In this document: piece by piece, positions 11,969-21,075 of the stretch | How the letters are laid out: each line of letters begins with the position of its first letter | Position numbering within the stretch: position 1 is the first letter of the stretch | Source of the DNA: Tausonia pullulans | Lineage: Eukaryota; Basidiomycota; Tremellomycetes; Cystofilobasidiales; Mrakiaceae | NCBI GenBank assembly: GCA_951802195.1 | Contig: OX637633.1 | Span: 186,001-250,000 of the forward strand | DNA length: 64,000 nt | Reading direction: 5' to 3' | Position numbers and translations under genes: made by a program | The notes under the pieces: model-generated | Database searches by the model: none | What the model saw: only the letters and a program-made list of their open reading frames with translations | Told to the model about the DNA's origin: nothing

Positions 11969-12675
11969 GATATGGAGGTCGTGATGATGGGTGTTGGATG
12001 ATGACTGGAAGAAGGGAAGGATCAACCCGTCGATCAGCAGAACCAATGGAGTCGCGGGCCGACGGGTGAGATGTCACCAGGCCATCGACTGGCTGTCTCT
12101 TCCTCCGTTGTTCTCCCGCCTTCTCCGATACGGTAGTCCAAGGCCGATGATATCTTCATAATTTGGAAGTGAAGGCGGAATGGCAGTCCACGGAAGCGAT
12201 CTTCAGCCGTAGAGTAGCAGCCAGGATCGAATCAAGAACGACTGCAAGTGATAGTCGTCTGCTCTTTATCAACGCAAAGATAACAAACAGCCTTTTAGCG
12301 TTCGCATCCTCTCCTTTCACTCGCCTTCCTGAGAGGCGAACCACTATTCCGAGATGCCACACCGCCGGATTCGAGACCCGGCGGTGTGTAGAGGTCCGGG
12401 CAAAATCATGGAGGAAAGAATGACGTATTCATGTGTTACCGTCGTCCTTTCCTTCATCCATTCACTTTGCTGTCTCCAGACCCTCATCGGCACGCGTACC
12501 TTCCCAGTTTATCCCAGCTGTGTCTCGTCTCTTTGCCCTCCTCGCTCCCGCCGCCCGCCGATCTGCACCCAAGCCGTCGTCGATCTGCACCCCTACCTGG
12601 CCCGCGTTTACCTCCACTTCTGCCCAACTCTCGATCCCGATCCGTCTCAACCTCGTCCTTCGGCGGACCACCAAC
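11969..12675. promoter_or_regulatory. divergent region upstream of UVE1
   Basis: It lies between the unknown minus-strand gene and UVE1. It contains a perfect 11-bp hairpin at 12358-12388 and, from about 12424 to the UVE1 start, a CT-rich leader open in the UVE1 frame but without ATG. Light-responsive motifs cannot be assigned by eye. Confidence 0.4.
12358..12388. other. perfect hairpin with tRNA acceptor/T-arm geometry
   Basis: The arms CACACCGCCGG and CCGGCGGTGTG pair over 11 bp around ATTCGAGAC. Read as RNA this equals a 7-bp acceptor stem stacked on a T-stem (with one A-C mismatch) and the T-loop TTCGAGA, and it contains a B-box-like string. No D or anticodon arm is present. It lies 45 bp before the open UVE1 leader. 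It may be a tRNA fragment, a cruciform, or a dyad protein-binding site. Confidence 0.4.
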
Positions 12676-15313
12676 ATGCCTCCCCGCCCAAGCAGACAGG
12701 CCTCGACGGTCGCCCGAGCCTCGTTTGCAGCTCAGATCGCACTCGATGCATCTGACGATGACGACAATTCTCCGTCTGGTCCTAAAAGGGCGGTACTCGC
12801 TCGTCGACCCGCTCGCGCCGCTGACTCGGACTCGGACGAGCATGCTCCATCAGCGAGCGAGGCAGAGGAGGATGAGTCGGACGACATCTCGATGGTCTCG
12901 GAGCAGGAGGATGAGGTGAAGGCAGCGCCGTCACCCAAGGTATCCAGGGCCAAGAAGGCAGCTCGGGCTACGCCGACCTCCCGGCCTTCATCCGCTGCCT
13001 CCTCCGTCAACGACCAAGTCTCCGATGCTAGCACGTCCTTGAAGACGCCCGGTTCTTCAGCTAGTCCAACGACCCAGCCGGTGGCAGCCCGCAAGAAGCG
13101 GACGCCCCCGGACGAGCTGAATGCCGACGGCAAATCAATGCTCGCCGGCGACAGCGAGCCTGTCAAGAAGAAGCGAGCGACAAAGAAGGCGACAGCGGCC
13201 AAAGTCGTCGATTATGAGCTTGGGATTGACGGCGAGCCAATCTTGGGGTCCGATGGGGAGAAGAGGGTGCTTCTCCCGCCGAAGAAGAGCCGGAAGAAGG
13301 TCAAAGAGGTGGTGATTTACGATGTGCCAGACGTTGCAAAGTTGGAGACGACATTCAAGGGTCGGCTAGGCTACGTGAGTTCGCAGGCGGACTCACTACT
13401 GGTACCTGCCGTGCGTTCGTGGATCTGATCGCTCGACCTCCAGGCCTGCCTCAACTCGCTCCTTCGAGAGCAGGACCCGCCCGTCTTCTGCTCGCGGACT
13501 CTCCGCCTCGCCTCTCTCCACGCCCCAGACGGTCCTCAGCGTCTCTCGGACCTCACGGAGCAGAACACGCTAGACCTGATCACGATACTCAAGTGGAATG
13601 CCGATAATGGGATCTACCTGTTCCGTCTAAGCTCGGAGGTGCGTACTATCGTTCGTTGGGAAACATGACACCGTGCTGATTATTACCGGACGGCGCAGAT
13701 GTTCCCCTTCGCCTCACATCCTCAGTTCGGATACTCGCTTAAGAAGCTTCCTCTAGCGATGGCCAACCTCGCCAAGGCTGGCGAGTTTGCGAGGGAGCAC
13801 AACATGCGAATCACCGTTCACCCAGGCCAATGGTGAATTGCCTCTCTCTGTCAAGGCGGACTGGCCGATCTCGACTGATCCCCAAAACGTGCTTTGTCAG
13901 GACCCAGCTGGCGAGCCCTCGGGAGAGTGTCTACGAGAACGCAGTCCTTGACCTTGTTTATCACTGCGAGATGCTCGACGCAATGAATGTAGGGCCTGAC
14001 GGGGTCATCAACATCCACATGGTGGGTCCGCATCGGTGAACTCAGGATACCATAGATGCTGATATATCTCTCTTCCAGGGTGGCGCTTACGGCGACAAGG
14101 CGTTGACCCTCGAGCGGTTCAAGACGAACTACGCCAAGCTGCCGGACAACGTCAAGGCCCGCCTTGTGTTGGAGAATGACGAGGTCCGTCCACTTCGCTC
14201 CATTCCCGCCCATCCACTCCTCCGCTAACAACGAGATGCTGCGCCCCAGATCTGCTATTCCGTCGAGGAGCTCCTCCCTGTCTGCGAAGAGCTCGGCATC
14301 CCCCTCACCCTCGACTATCACCACGACTGGATCAACCCATCCTCTCTCTCCCCTCCGGAGCTCATGCCCCGAATCCTCGCGACCTGGTCGAACAAGGGCA
14401 TCCGATGCAAGCAGCACCTCTCCGAAGTCCGCCCTGGAGCCGTGACGGTCTCAGAGAGGAGGGGTCACTCAGATAGATGCGCAAGGCTGCCAGTCGCGCT
14501 GGGGAAGGTGGAGGGGACGACCGAGGAGGAGAGGAAGAGGATGGAGGAGGCGGACCCGGTGGAGGGAGGTTTGAGGATGGGACTTCCCGATGACGTCGAC
14601 TTGATGATTGAGGCGAAGGGTGGGTTTGGTCGTGTCCGGCTTTCAACCACCTCTGTTTTGCTGACCCTTCGGCCCTTCCGTCCTGAACAGACAAGGAACA
14701 AGCTGTTTTGCACCTCTACAACGTCTACTCCATCACCCCCATCCACCGCGGATCCTACCTTCCTCCGAAACCCCCGACGGCGCCCGAGGAGCCGGAGGAA
14801 GGCGAGGACGCTGGAGCTGTCGAAGTCGACGAGAACGGGGTGCCCATCGCGAAGAAGGAGTTGACGCCCATGGCCAAGATCAAGCGGGCCAAGGCGAAGG
14901 CGAAGCAGTTGGCGCAGAAGAGGAAGGTGGCGAAAGAGAGAGAGAAGGAGGAGGAGGAGGAGCAGCGGGGCTTGACGCTCTCAGAGGGAGAGGGCAAGGG
15001 AGAGACGCCGGTGAAGAAAAAGAAGGCGACACCGAAGAAGGTGGCAGCGAAGCAGGAGATGAAGGGACCCATCGAGTGCGCCGAGGAGGCCGTCGCAAAC
15101 GGCACGCTCGGAACGCCGCTGCCGAAGAAGAGAAAGTCGGTGGCGGCCAAGGAAGGGGAGATGGAGACGTCGTCGCCGCCGCCGGCCAAAAAGCAGCGAT
15201 TGACCCAGGAGAAGAAGCTCAAGGCGAAACAGGCGGCGCGCGAGGCGGAGGAAGCCAAGCTGGCGGTCAAGGAAGAAATGGTTGATTCAGAGCTCTCGGA
15301 CTTGGGGGAGTGA
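12676..15313 (+). CDS. UVE1: UV damage endonuclease (UVDE)
   Basis: UVDE nicks DNA 5' to UV photoproducts and other distortions, starting an excision pathway separate from nucleotide excision repair. Seven exons join cleanly (ends 13374, 13638, 13832, 14021, 14183, 14619; last from 14691). The TIM-barrel domain shows LDLITILKWNADNGIYLFRL, PFASHPQFGY, ITVHPGQWTQLASPRE, INIHMGGAYGDKA, LVLENDEICYSVEELLP, LTLDYHHDWINP and DDVDLMIEAKDKEQAV; the His, Glu and Asp in these match the metal ligands of the family. A disordered acidic/basic head (about 230 residues) and a Lys/Glu-rich tail with likely nuclear signals flank it. The ATG at 12676 is the first in frame; an Arg-rich open frame precedes it. 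The call is firm. Confidence 0.93.
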
Positions 15314-16138
15314 GCTTTTTGCATTTATTTTCCTATTTATATCTGTATCTGCTCTTTGTATCAAAAGGATTAGACGCAGCTGGAAGGCACGGTGGCCACG
15401 GAGCTGGCGAGATTGATAGCAGAGCACTGGCTCAATATCGTCGAGGACATCGGCTTGAGACGAAAACCGAGCTTCGATTTTCCTCCCACGTAACACCCCA
15501 GTCCCCAATCCGTCCATCAAGAGAGAAACATTGCTCTGAAAACGAGAAAATGAGAGAGGAAACCCCCTAGCATGTTCAGTACGAACCGATGTTGGCCTTT
15601 CTGTCAGACCACTCGAGTCCCCTTCTCGAAAGAAAGCGTCAAGAGAAGCCTGATGACAAAAGGAGACAGAAGACGGAGGTGGAACTTGAGGTCATGTGCG
15701 CCGCTAGACTATGGACTGAGGAGGAGAGGCCGCAAAATAGAGTGGAAAGGCAGGGAGGTAATCTGCCTACCAGCGTAAGCGTGAATCGGACCCCTTGTCG
15801 GGTCGATCGTCGACCTTCGGCAAGTCGATACGGTGTCCCTGATTGTGAAGAAGATGATGCTCTTCGACATTGCCGAGATCAGCGAAGGCGCAAGCGGGCT
15901 GCGATGCACAGATGCAGGGCTCATGCGAGAAGACAGCCAGAGGACTGTCGAAGAGAAGACTGCCAGAGTCTTGAAATAGAGCGCTAGATCAGCGAGGAAC
16001 GTCCAGAGAATAAGCAATGGTCATTAAGAACTACAACGATACTACACAGATGGGGAGACAAGACGAGGGGTGAAAGTTCGATCGAGGGATGAGAGGCAGG
16101 AAAGCAATCTAAAGGTGAATAAGTCCCTCCGTGTCTAT
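15314..16138. other. convergent intergenic region
   Basis: Shared 3' flank of UVE1 (plus) and the metallo-beta-lactamase gene (minus). AT-rich just after the UVE1 stop. Short frames exist on both strands, but none looks like a gene. Confidence 0.5.
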
Positions 16139-18095
16139 CTAAGGGCAGCAGCACCTGCCCCGCTCCTCGAAGATCTCCTGAAGGCCCTCCCCATGAGCGA
16201 CCTCAACCTGTGCTCGCCGCTTCGCAGCTACCAACGCTCCACCCGTGGCCTCCGAGAGAGCAGTTGTCGTCGTACCCAGTTCAGCGAGCGACGGAATCGG
16301 CAGCGGCTCGATCTCCTCCTCCCTCACACCCAACACGTCGCACACGAGCCTCAAGCCATCGAACGCCGGTTGAACGAACGCGCCTTCAGCGCGACAAGCC
16401 TCACCAACCTCGCCAGCGAGACCCATCGCGCGATCGATGAACGCCTGCTCGTGGCCTACTGGGCGGACACCTGCCAGTTCGGCGCCAAGGGCGAGCCATT
16501 CGTCATGCGAGTGATGATGCGCGAAGCCGGTGAGGTACGTTCGGAGGGGTCGGAGGCGGAGAACGGTGCTGAGCGCTGAGAGAATGCCGAAGTGGGAAGG
16601 GTGAGTTTGGAGAAAGAGGCAGTCGAGAATGAGAAGAGGAACAGGGCGGTCGACAGCGCTATTGCTGGCGGCGGTTGAATTCGTTGACGAGGTAGGCGTC
16701 CTCACGCCCATCGTCCGCGAAGGGTAGGGCGTCGTCGGAGTCGGAATAGACGACGACGACGGCGAGGACGACTCGCTCAGGGCCGTAGACTCCTCCTCTC
16801 CCACGGCCGAGGGACCCATCGGTGGGCTGAGTGGCGGAGTCTGGAGCTCCGCAGCGGCTTCGAGGGCCCTCTGAAGCGTAGCGTCCTTGGTCTCGGAGAG
16901 CGGGCAGAGCTTGCCCCAGACTTGCTCGGGGATGTACGAGACGTCGGCGAGGTAGACGATGTGCGGGTGGAAAAGGAAGCCGAGGCAGTAGAAGGGCTTG
17001 ATCTCCTTAGGCAGCGACGGATCCACCGGCGGGTCGGTCGGGAGAGGCGGCGGGTCGAAGAAGCGGCCGTGGTGGACTAGCGCACGCGTAGAAAGCAAGA
17101 TCAGCCGCTCAATCCCCCTTCATTTCCAGAGGAAGAAAGCAGAAGCCTACCGTTCAGCGGGGTGACCTTAACGCCCTCTACCTCAAAGTCCTCCTCCTCG
17201 TCGATGACAACCCATTCGAACGCAGGTACATCGCCTCCACCCGTCGCCTTCCCCTGCTCGACCATGTATGGCCATGAGCGAGCGATCTCGGCAAGAGTGT
17301 GTGCGGACTGATAGGGGGAGGGAGGCAGCGGGATCGGGTGGATCGAGTATGAGCAAACAAATTGCCAGGGGTGGGCCGATCGGAGAAGGGCGAAAAGGCG
17401 TCATTCAGCGACAACTTACGAGGAAGACCTTGATGAACGGCTGGACAATGCCCTTGAGGGTCCAGCCTCGAAGGTCGTCGAGGCCGTTGATGGCTAGAAG
17501 GGACGTGAGCATGATGGGGGAAAAAAAAGTCAACCTTGCTGTGCTGACTGGCTGGCGGATGGGTCTCGATCGATCGGAAAGATCGAGAGCAGGACGAAGA
17601 CGAACCGTCGGCGTGCGGGTGGGTAAGGAGAACGGCGTCGATCTTGCGAAGCCCAAACTTCGGAAAGAACTCGAGAGCGGAAGGGAGGAAGCTCTTGCCA
17701 CAGTCGATGAGGATCGTCCTGGCGAGACGGCGTTGAGATCAGCCAATGTGCAAGGGCAGCCAGCCCAACGACGCTGATGCCGCCCGCGACTCACGACTTG
17801 GAGCCGTCTGGCCGCCTACTCCTGACGACCGCGGAGGTGTTGCGGCGGATGTTGTGCTTGCCCTGCGGGGTCAGCGTCGAGAGGCATGTCCGACAGGGGG
17901 GCAGGGGCTTCTCGGCCAGGTGGTTGACGAGGCAGGCGACGTTGGGGAGGGTCCCGCTCGTGCCTGTGGATAGCGTTGCGCGCGCGCGCCATGTCAGCAG
18001 GGGGGTGGGGCTGAGCAGCGAGCCGGCAGAGGAGGAAAAAGCGACGGACCGGTTCCAAGGAGGATGATCTCGAGGTCATCTGCTGAGGGCGACAT
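16139..18095 (-). CDS. metallo-beta-lactamase fold phosphodiesterase, PhnP-like
   Basis: The fold binds two metal ions and hydrolyses phosphodiester or related bonds; PhnP itself opens 5-phosphoribosyl 1,2-cyclic phosphate. The start at 18095 reads [16 protein letters not shown], continuing as [12 protein letters not shown], the GTGTS-type opening of this branch. A cysteine pair (CRTC) follows, as in PhnP-type zinc sites, then [20 protein letters not shown], and the metal motif LLTHPHAD with [10 protein letters not shown] after an intron. Later come [33 protein letters not shown] and a His cluster [12 protein letters not shown] Ser/Thr/Pro-rich insertion sits near 16670-16830. The C-terminus ends EERGRCCCP. 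About six exons. Fold and subgroup are well supported; substrate is unknown. Confidence 0.85.
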
Positions 18096-18772
18096 GTGCA
18101 GTCTATGGGTGGGCGAGGGTGGGAAAAGGAAGGGAGAAAGTGAGCGTTGAGCGAAGGAGGGAAACCATCGAGGCGAGGACGCGTGGAGCTGGCTGGGCTG
18201 GCGCCACTCCAGCCAGGCCAGCGGCCCCGCGGTCCCGACCAGCCCACGGGTGGAGCCGATCCAGAGCCAGATAGACACCCAAAGCGAGCGTCACCGCCGA
18301 TGACTCAGCATCCCTCGCAGGCGTTGCCCTTTCATCGTCGAGACCCCCAGAGCAAGCACGTCAGCGTGCTCGCCCTTGGACTACCTGGACCCGGCAAGGA
18401 ACCTCGATCCTTTGGATCGAAACAATCGAGATTCTTGGGCTAGCTTCAAACCGCTAACACATCATATAGACTCTCGCCTGCTCGCCTGAATGAGAAGGAG
18501 CAACCAGTCGTTTCACATCTGCTCGCGTGTCTTCTGGGATTCCTAGAACGTCGCTCTGGATCAGACACTCGTAGATCGAGCCAACCGACTTGCTGGCCTC
18601 ATCTCGAGATCGCCGGCTAGACCGAGTTGAAACAGGCGGGGGGAAGCTCGGTTTTGATCAGTCTGTCGAGATCGGCACTGGATCGAGGACGAATGTACTC
18701 TCAATAGACCCCCATAACAACAAGAAAAGAAAGAGCTAACAACAGGAAACCAAACGATGGCACGCCAAGCGT
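18096..18772. other. intergenic, tandem minus-strand genes
   Basis: About 680 bases between the guanylate kinase stop and the start of the PhnP-like gene. It should contain the 3' UTR of the former and promoter of the latter. No RNA gene or extra reading frame is convincing. Confidence 0.45.
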
Positions 18773-20131
18773 TCAAAGGTCGTTCGGGACCTTGTCGCCC
18801 TCGACAGCTGCCTCCCCGAGAGCGATCCGTTTGAAGACGGCGTAAGCCCGGTCGAGGTCGTCGTTGACGACGACGACGTCCGCCGAGTTGGGCTCAAGGG
18901 CATAGGCGAGCTCGCCCTCGGCAGCAGCAAGGCGGGCGGCGAGGGAGGACTCGCTCTGTGAAGGAGTGGGGCAAGAGATGTCAGGGGTGAGAGACAGAAT
19001 GCATGCACCACAGAGGAAACAGCAACGCTTACCTCCGTTCCGCGTGAGGTAAGTCGCTCCTTGAGCGATGCGAAGGACGGCGGCGAGATGAAGAGGTAGA
19101 CGGGGTTGAGATGAGGGTGGTTGGCCTTGATGAGCTTGACGCCCTATCAGAGAGAAAGAGACGATTTCAGAAATGGTACAAGAAAAAGAATGAGTGTCTG
19201 GCCGTCAGGACACGGAAAAAGGGAGACCTGATGATGTTTCGTAGCAATAGCGAGACTGCGCGTGCCTGTCTTCCAGCTGTCCTGGCTGCGACACGCCTCT
19301 CCACGCTCCTTCGGCACGCTGTCCCAACTCTCTATCATCTCCTACCCTGACAAGAACGCTTTTCCCCTGAACAGGTCTACCAAGCTAGGCCAGAATTCCC
19401 TAGCCTCCGAGTAACGCTGGATGGCGCAGAACGACCTCAACGGACCTGCATATCAATGTCGAGGAGGCACCGCTTGTTCGTGCCCTCAAAGTCACGGACC
19501 GCCTGAACGGAGGTGCCGTACCGGTTGCCGGAGAACTCGGCGTTCTCGATGAAGGCACCCTCGGCGATGAGCTTCTCGAACGAAGGTCGGTCGACGAAGT
19601 GGTAGGCCACGCCGTCCACCTCGCCGGCACGAGGGGCGCGGGTGGTGTCTGTTTGAGTGTGAGAGAGCGTTAGTGTGAGAAGAGGGGAGGGCAAGTCGGT
19701 CTGGGAGTCACTGCATGTGTCCTCGATTGACGTCCAGAGGACACATTGTCGCGACGACGGGCGCGAGGACAACAGGGCTCGACGCGCGTCCGGGCGAGCC
19801 AGAGAGGAAGCAAGGGCGAAGACTGCTACTCACGCGAGACGGAGAAGCCAAACTTGCCCGGGAACTCATCAAAGAGACGCTTTAGCAGCGTCGATTTTCC
19901 CGTGCCAGAAGGTCCAAAGAGGACGAGGGGCTGGAAAGGTTCCGGTCGCGTCGGTGAAAGAACGTGCAGGAGAATGAAAAGCCAAGGGAAGAGAGCGGAC
20001 GCGCGTCAGTCTCGCACTGGCTCCTCGACCGTACTCCCTACATTGGAGCACGAAGCGGGCTTGAGCGAGACAGGACTGACCCTATCGAAGTCTGGGCCGT
20101 TGACAGATGCGGAGGAGGCGGTGGTAGACAT
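18773..20131 (-). CDS. GUK1: guanylate kinase
   Basis: It converts GMP to GDP with ATP, an essential cytosolic step in GTP and dGTP supply. The first exon from 20131 reads [17 protein letters not shown]; after the intron comes [19 protein letters not shown] with the P-loop GPSGTGKST. Then [31 protein letters not shown] with the GMP-binding Arg and Tyr region, [32 protein letters not shown] and [20 protein letters not shown] close the domain. It ends GDKVPNDL. Size and order match the usual enzyme of about 200 residues; four introns. The call is firm. Confidence 0.93.
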
Positions 20132-20431
20132 GATGGAGAAAGTGGGGGCGACGAGAGCGCGACTAGAAAGGAGCGAGAGGTGATTGCGGAAAATGGTGGA
20201 AAGCTGCTCTCTGGATCGAGGCTTTTGGAGAACGAGACAACTTGAGGTAGAAAGATGATTGAGGGGAAGCTGAGCAAGAAAGTGTCTCTAACAAAAGGCT
20301 AGGCACCCCACCCCAACTTCGACCCGGTCGCGCATCGGCCGCCTGTTCACCGGAACTCGGCCCTCAACCTCCTGCTTTCAAACATCCTCTCGCATCCACA
20401 CCGGGGGGATAGTCAACTAGACTAAAACTAT

Positions 20432-20505
20432 AGACCAACGTGGGACTTGAACCCACAATCTCCTGATTCGTAGTCAGACGCGATAACCAATTTTGCCAGT
20501 CGGCC
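20432..20505 (-). tRNA. tRNA-Arg(ACG)
   Basis: The 74-nt gene on the minus strand folds as a cloverleaf: acceptor GGCCGAC with GTTGGTC, discriminator T, anticodon stem TCTGA/TCAGG around loop CTACGAA (anticodon ACG), and T-loop TTCAAGT in a GTGGG/CCCAC stem. There is no intron and no encoded CCA. The same gene occurs at 31009 and 44532 with different flanks, so this copy is not part of the inverted repeat. Confidence 0.93.
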
Positions 20506-20596
20506 TGGTTTCGAAGCAAAGAAGCTCCTTTCTTGTAGACTCAAAGCACCTCTCATACTATTCTATAGCTTTTTCCATAGTCAATGCTTGGTGTAT

Positions 20597-20615
20597 GACT
20601 TAAATACAAAAAAAA
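20597..20615 (+). mobile_element. minimal LINE 3' end with 7-bp target-site duplication
   Basis: The string GACTTAAATACAAAAAAAA, identical in form to the 3' tail of the LINE at 30068-30920, is flanked directly by GGTGTAT on both sides (20590-20596 and 20616-20622). This is what target-primed reverse transcription would leave if copying stopped almost at once. It starts about 85-91 bp upstream of the tRNA-Arg gene. Confidence 0.65.
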
Positions 20616-20628
20616 GGTGTATCTGGTC

Positions 20629-20796
20629 ATCTTAATATCTTACCTTTTCTGATGGGCCTATGTCCATGACCCATCTTTTGTTTTCCTTCCACCCCTACTT
20701 TCATTTTCGCTTTCTTTCTATCTAGCTACGAATCATCATCTCTCATAGGGTTACCTCGTTCTCTACGTATAACTCATGACTTAAATACAAAAAAAA
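20629..20796 (+). mobile_element. 5'-truncated LINE 3' end
   Basis: About 168 bp match, with a few substitutions, the last part of the LINE in the left arm (ATATCTTACCTTTTCT through ACTCATGACTTAAATAC and an A tail). No coding part is kept and a clear target-site duplication is not visible. It lies upstream of the tRNA-Arg gene in the same relative orientation as the other copies. Confidence 0.7.
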
Positions 20797-20818
20797 TTGA
20801 ACGTGAGAGGGGGGGGTT

Positions 20819-20958
20819 GGTCCACCATCCCCGGTGGTTCGACCAACCCTCTTCCGGCCAACCACCATCCCGGTGGTTCGACCCCCCCTCTCACGGCGCC
20901 CATCACGCCGTCCGGCCAACCATCCCCAGTGGTTCGGCCAACCCTCTTCCCACGGCGC
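20819..20958. repeat. three imperfect tandem units, each with a GGTGG hairpin
   Basis: The unit contains CCACC-ATCCCC-GGTGG followed by TTCGACCAACCCTCT and a CGGCC spacer. It occurs about three times with changes and spacing of about 40-65 bp. Units 1 and 2 can fold into a short hairpin; in unit 3 the stem is weakened. It lies between two LINE 3' ends and may be part of an element or a local minisatellite. Confidence 0.5.
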
Positions 20959-20996
20959 CTCGCCCGACGTTCTCGCGCTCGGTCATGTCCGCTCTC

Positions 20997-21075
20997 CCTC
21001 TATCTAGCTACAACTCGCTATCTCTCATAGGGTTACCTCGTTCTCCACGTATAACTCATGACTTAAATACAAAAA
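20997..21075 (+). mobile_element. second 5'-truncated LINE 3' end
   Basis: The segment from TCTATCTAGCTACAA to the tail GACTTAAATACAAAAAGA repeats the last 80 bp of the same LINE family. It is the third 3' end of the family within 500 bp and shows repeated insertion or local duplication. Confidence 0.65.

Noticed and set aside
12433-12675. UVE1 start at 12433
   Set aside because: The codon there is GTG, not ATG; the first in-frame ATG is 12676, so the annotated start was kept there.
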